NCBI RefSeq assembly: GCF_010095445.2
Contig: NZ_WFGV02000024.1
Location: forward strand, 22,536-86,535
Direction: 5' to 3'
Source: Pseudomonas sp. TNT3
GTDB lineage: Bacteria; Pseudomonadota; Gammaproteobacteria; Pseudomonadales; Pseudomonadaceae
DNA length: 64,000 nucleotides
Part shown: positions 62,287 to 64,000 of the stretch, piece after piece
Numbering within the stretch: the stretch's first letter is position 1
How the letters are laid out: every line of letters begins with the position of its first letter
Made by a program: the position numbers and the translations under genes
Notes under the pieces: model-generated
What the model saw: only the letters and a program-made list of their open reading frames with translations
Told to the model about the DNA's origin: nothing
Database searches by the model: none

Positions 62287-62517
62287 ATGGATAATTCAAT
62301 CTCAGCAAAGCTACTAAAAATCAATGAAGACGACGAAAATCATGCGACGCTACTCATCAATGGGCTTTCTATTGAATGCTTCGTAAATTCATGCCCATAT
62401 GCAACTGAAATTGGAAAAACATATCCGATTGAGCTAACACTCTACCTTTCTGATACCTACATGCTCAGCAGAGCAAAAAACACAGACCCTATAGTAGAAA
62501 AATCCTCCAAGGGCTAA
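62287..62517 (+). CDS. Hypothetical small protein in the Rhs immunity region
   Basis: A 76-residue protein starting MDNSISAKLLKINEDDENHA, with a beta-rich middle (HATLLINGLSIECFVNSC, IGKTYPIELTLYLSDTYML). There is no clear ribosome site; an in-frame start 42 nt upstream is possible. AT-rich. Function unknown. The 233 nt to the next gene hold only an inverted repeat. Confidence 0.5.
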   Translation: MDNSISAKLLKINEDDENHATLLINGLSIECFVNSCPYATEIGKTYPIELTLYLSDTYMLSRAKNTDPIVEKSSKG

Positions 62518-62703
62518 GCCTACTTTCTGTGCGGAACGCTAAAAAATAGTGTACTTGAGTCTTTTACTAATTTTGACGATCAAGACACACTATGACCACC
62601 CAAATTTAAATGACCAATACGTAAAACTAGAAGTCGATCGAATAGATGTGAACTTTTTATAATCCTTACAGCCCATTCTAACCATCAATTCCGTTAACTA
62701 ATT

Positions 62704-62723
62704 AGCCCAGCAAAGGCTGGGCT
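62704..62723. terminator. Short inverted repeat, possible terminator of the minus-strand small gene
   Basis: AGCCCAG and CTGGGCT pair around CAAAGG. It lies 28 nt beyond the end of the Ser/Gly-rich gene. T tracts on either side are short, so termination is uncertain. Confidence 0.5.
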
Positions 62724-62750
62724 ATTGTAGTCATTAAACTGAGCTTCATC

Positions 62751-63110
62751 CTATCCACCCGCCCCACCACCACTACTTGCACCACCCGAACTACTACCAC
62801 TCGCTCCAGAACCACTCGAATCCTCAGAGCCACTCCCGGATCCGCTCCCCATCGAACTCCCACCACTCATCGACCCACTTCCCGTCCCAGGACTTGTACT
62901 ACTCCCATTAGCATCACCCGCATTCCCACTATCAATACTGCCAGGCGGCAAGGCATTTCCGCTCGCTGAACCCGCATTCATTTCAGTGGAAGGCGGCATG
63001 CCGCCTTTATCGACCGGCGCATCGTTGCCGGAAGATTGACCAAACGCCACAAATGAACTGACCGACAACACGCCGGCCATTGTCATGACTGTCAACGTTG
63101 ACCTGTTCAT
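62751..63110 (-). CDS. Secreted Gly/Ser-rich low-complexity protein
   Basis: A 119-residue protein with a signal peptide (MNRSTLTVMTMAGVLSVSSF, cleavage likely after AFG). The mature part is Gly/Ser/Ala-rich with Asp, especially the last 55 residues. AAGGAG precedes the ATG at 63110. No domain is recognised; it could be a periplasmic or extracellular disordered protein. Read on the minus strand; the plus-strand frames in the region have no better case. Confidence 0.65.
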   Translation of the reverse strand: MNRSTLTVMTMAGVLSVSSFVAFGQSSGNDAPVDKGGMPPSTEMNAGSASGNALPPGSIDSGNAGDANGSSTSPGTGSGSMSGGSSMGSGSGSGSEDSSGSGASGSSSGGASSGGGAGG

Positions 63111-63208
63111 GATGCATCTCCTTAAAAAGACACTGTCCTGATGTCTGGCAGCGTTCGATTTTTAAAGGTGCCACTCAATCGACGAGCGGCAATAAGAACA
63201 TGCGCGTT

Positions 63209-63421
63209 TCAGCTGGGTTCACCGGAGGCATCATCACCGGCTATATCGGGATCATCGGGGCTGGCTTCCACGTCGCCACGCTTGACATCGTCGTTCGGGA
63301 GTTGCTCAACGGCGGTGTCATCGTCCGGTGGACGTTGATCACGGCTTAATGAGTCAGTGGGTGATGGCAGTGGGTATTCGGGAGTTTCGTCAACGTCGGA
63401 AACATCAGGATCGGAGTTCAT
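63209..63421 (-). CDS. Acidic low-complexity hypothetical protein
   Basis: A 70-residue, Asp/Pro/Glu-rich protein starting MNSDPDVSDVDETPEYPLPS with GAGAGG upstream of ATG 63421. It is probably disordered and cytoplasmic. Its neighbour on the same strand is a similar acidic protein. Confidence 0.55.
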   Translation of the reverse strand: MNSDPDVSDVDETPEYPLPSPTDSLSRDQRPPDDDTAVEQLPNDDVKRGDVEASPDDPDIAGDDASGEPS

Positions 63422-63515
63422 GGAGCACCTCTCAAGGGGCCTGAAAGAACAGGCCCTGAAGGTTCGAGAAGATTGCGCAGCGCGGGGTTCGATCAGGCGG
63501 ACGATCGGTCTGCAA

Positions 63516-63731
63516 CTATTGCTCGTCTTCGTCTACATCCTCTTCTTCATACTCTGTATTTCCTACATCGCCCGCATCATCGGAATCGTTAAGCGGTACG
63601 GTGGCATCATCCATGAGTGATCCCGGATCTTCGTTACCAGGGTCATTGAGATCCTGCCCTTTATTTGGATCGTTGATGTAGGGAACACCGCTCGGTCCTT
63701 TTTCTTCATTACCTTCGGTTTCAGGCGTCAT
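63516..63731 (-). CDS. Acidic low-complexity hypothetical protein
   Basis: A 71-residue protein starting MTPETEGNEEKGPSGVPYIN, ending in an Asp/Glu-rich tail (EYEEEDVDEDEQ). GAGG lies 6 nt upstream of ATG 63731. It is about 95 nt upstream of the other acidic gene. No family is recognised. Confidence 0.55.
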   Translation of the reverse strand: MTPETEGNEEKGPSGVPYINDPNKGQDLNDPGNEDPGSLMDDATVPLNDSDDAGDVGNTEYEEEDVDEDEQ

Positions 63732-63758
63732 GGCATACCTCGCACGGATCGGCGTGAA

Positions 63759-64000
63759 TTAGCGATGCTTGTTCTTGTGTTTATGTTTATTTTTATGGCC
63801 GCCGCCGGAATGGGAGCTGCCGTTGTCACTGCCCAGGTTATTACCGACTGCGCCACCTGCCGCGCCGCCGAGGCCCGCGCCAATGGTGGAACCGGTGGAG
63901 CCGCCCAGACTGTTACCGATCACTGAACCGCCCGCCGAGCCCAAGCCACCGCCAACGGCCGCTTCAGTGCGGCTACCTTTGGGGGCGCCGACAGCACTGC
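63759..64000 (-). CDS. Glycine-zipper protein, 5' end outside window
   Basis: Open from the right edge to TAA at 63759-63761. Visible residues include GSAGGSVIGNSLGGSTGSTI and GAGLGGAAGGAVGNNLGSDN, a glycine-zipper pattern, then a His/Lys tail (GGGHKNKHKHKNKHR). The start codon is not in the window. Glycine-zipper proteins of this type are often outer-membrane or secreted. Confidence 0.6.
   Translation of the reverse strand, partial: SAVGAPKGSRTEAAVGGGLGSAGGSVIGNSLGGSTGSTIGAGLGGAAGGAVGNNLGSDNGSSHSGGGHKNKHKHKNKHR

Noticed and set aside
63357..63620. Plus-strand open frame with an apparent membrane helix
   Set aside because: The hydrophobic run is the antisense of Asp/Glu codons of the minus-strand acidic genes, which have better ribosome sites.
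1..64000. tRNA genes, insertion sequences, integrases or attachment sites
   Set aside because: None seen on either strand. The T3SS and Rhs regions therefore show no direct sign of the element that brought them.

Overview
The window is chromosomal DNA of a Pseudomonas of the fluorescens lineage. The order oprF-sigX-cmpX-crfX-cmaX-rraA-hydrolase-ppsA-ppsR is the conserved Pseudomonas arrangement, the proteins closely resemble pseudomonad ones, and typical fluorescens-group REP-type inverted repeats sit in many intergenic gaps. I see no tRNA, rRNA, CRISPR array, insertion sequence or integrase.

Layout. (1) 1-16.8 kb, all on the minus strand: most of an Inv-Mxi-Spa (SPI-1 family) type III secretion system, read right to left as invF, sctC(invG), sctW(invE), sctV(invA), invB, sctN(invC), sctO, sctP, sctQ, sctR, sctS, sctT, sctU, sicA, sipB, sipC and a sipD that runs off the left edge. 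Order and overlaps match the Salmonella inv-spa-sic/sip cluster; the needle/basal-body genes and effectors must lie outside. (2) 16.9-22.9 kb, plus strand: nitrate sensing and uptake: nasS, nasT (ANTAR antiterminator), a nitrate transporter, a PP2C-kinase fusion and cobA. Both nasST and the transporter are preceded by leaders that look like ANTAR-controlled attenuators (paired A1/G4 hexaloops, the second overlapping a terminator). (3) 23-28.6 kb, minus: envelope-stress cluster oprF/sigX/cmpX/crfX/cmaX, then rraA and an alpha/beta hydrolase. (4) 28.8-32.2 kb: ppsA divergent from its regulator ppsR. (5) 32.3-34.7 kb: a MocR-type regulator divergent from an EamA transporter. (6) 34.8-43.5 kb, minus: propionate (2-methylcitrate) operon prpR-prpB-prpC-acnD-prpF-prpD, with repeats in three of its gaps and a palindromic operator upstream. 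(7) 43.8-46.8 kb, plus: retropepsin-like protease, 7TM inactive-transglutaminase protein and RimK-like ATP-grasp ligase, a little-understood three-gene system. (8) 47-50 kb: pabB, thrH, cysH. (9) 50.4-52.8 kb: NCS1 permease and a hydantoin-racemase-like protein lacking one catalytic cysteine, behind a candidate sigma-54 promoter with a palindromic operator. (10) 53-55.7 kb: LysR/SDR divergent pair and a HAD phosphatase, with a 5 x 43-bp tandem repeat. (11) 55.9-62.5 kb: a large Rhs polymorphic toxin with a cholera/pertussis-type ADP-ribosyltransferase tip, then two paralogous candidate immunity genes and two more small AT-rich genes. (12) 62.7-64 kb, minus: four small low-complexity proteins, the last cut by the right edge.

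The strongest points for follow-up are the Rhs ADP-ribosyltransferase with its duplicated immunity cassette, and the two ANTAR-type leaders, one in front of nasST itself, which predicts autoregulation. All assignments come from reading the sequence and from family knowledge; no database search was run.
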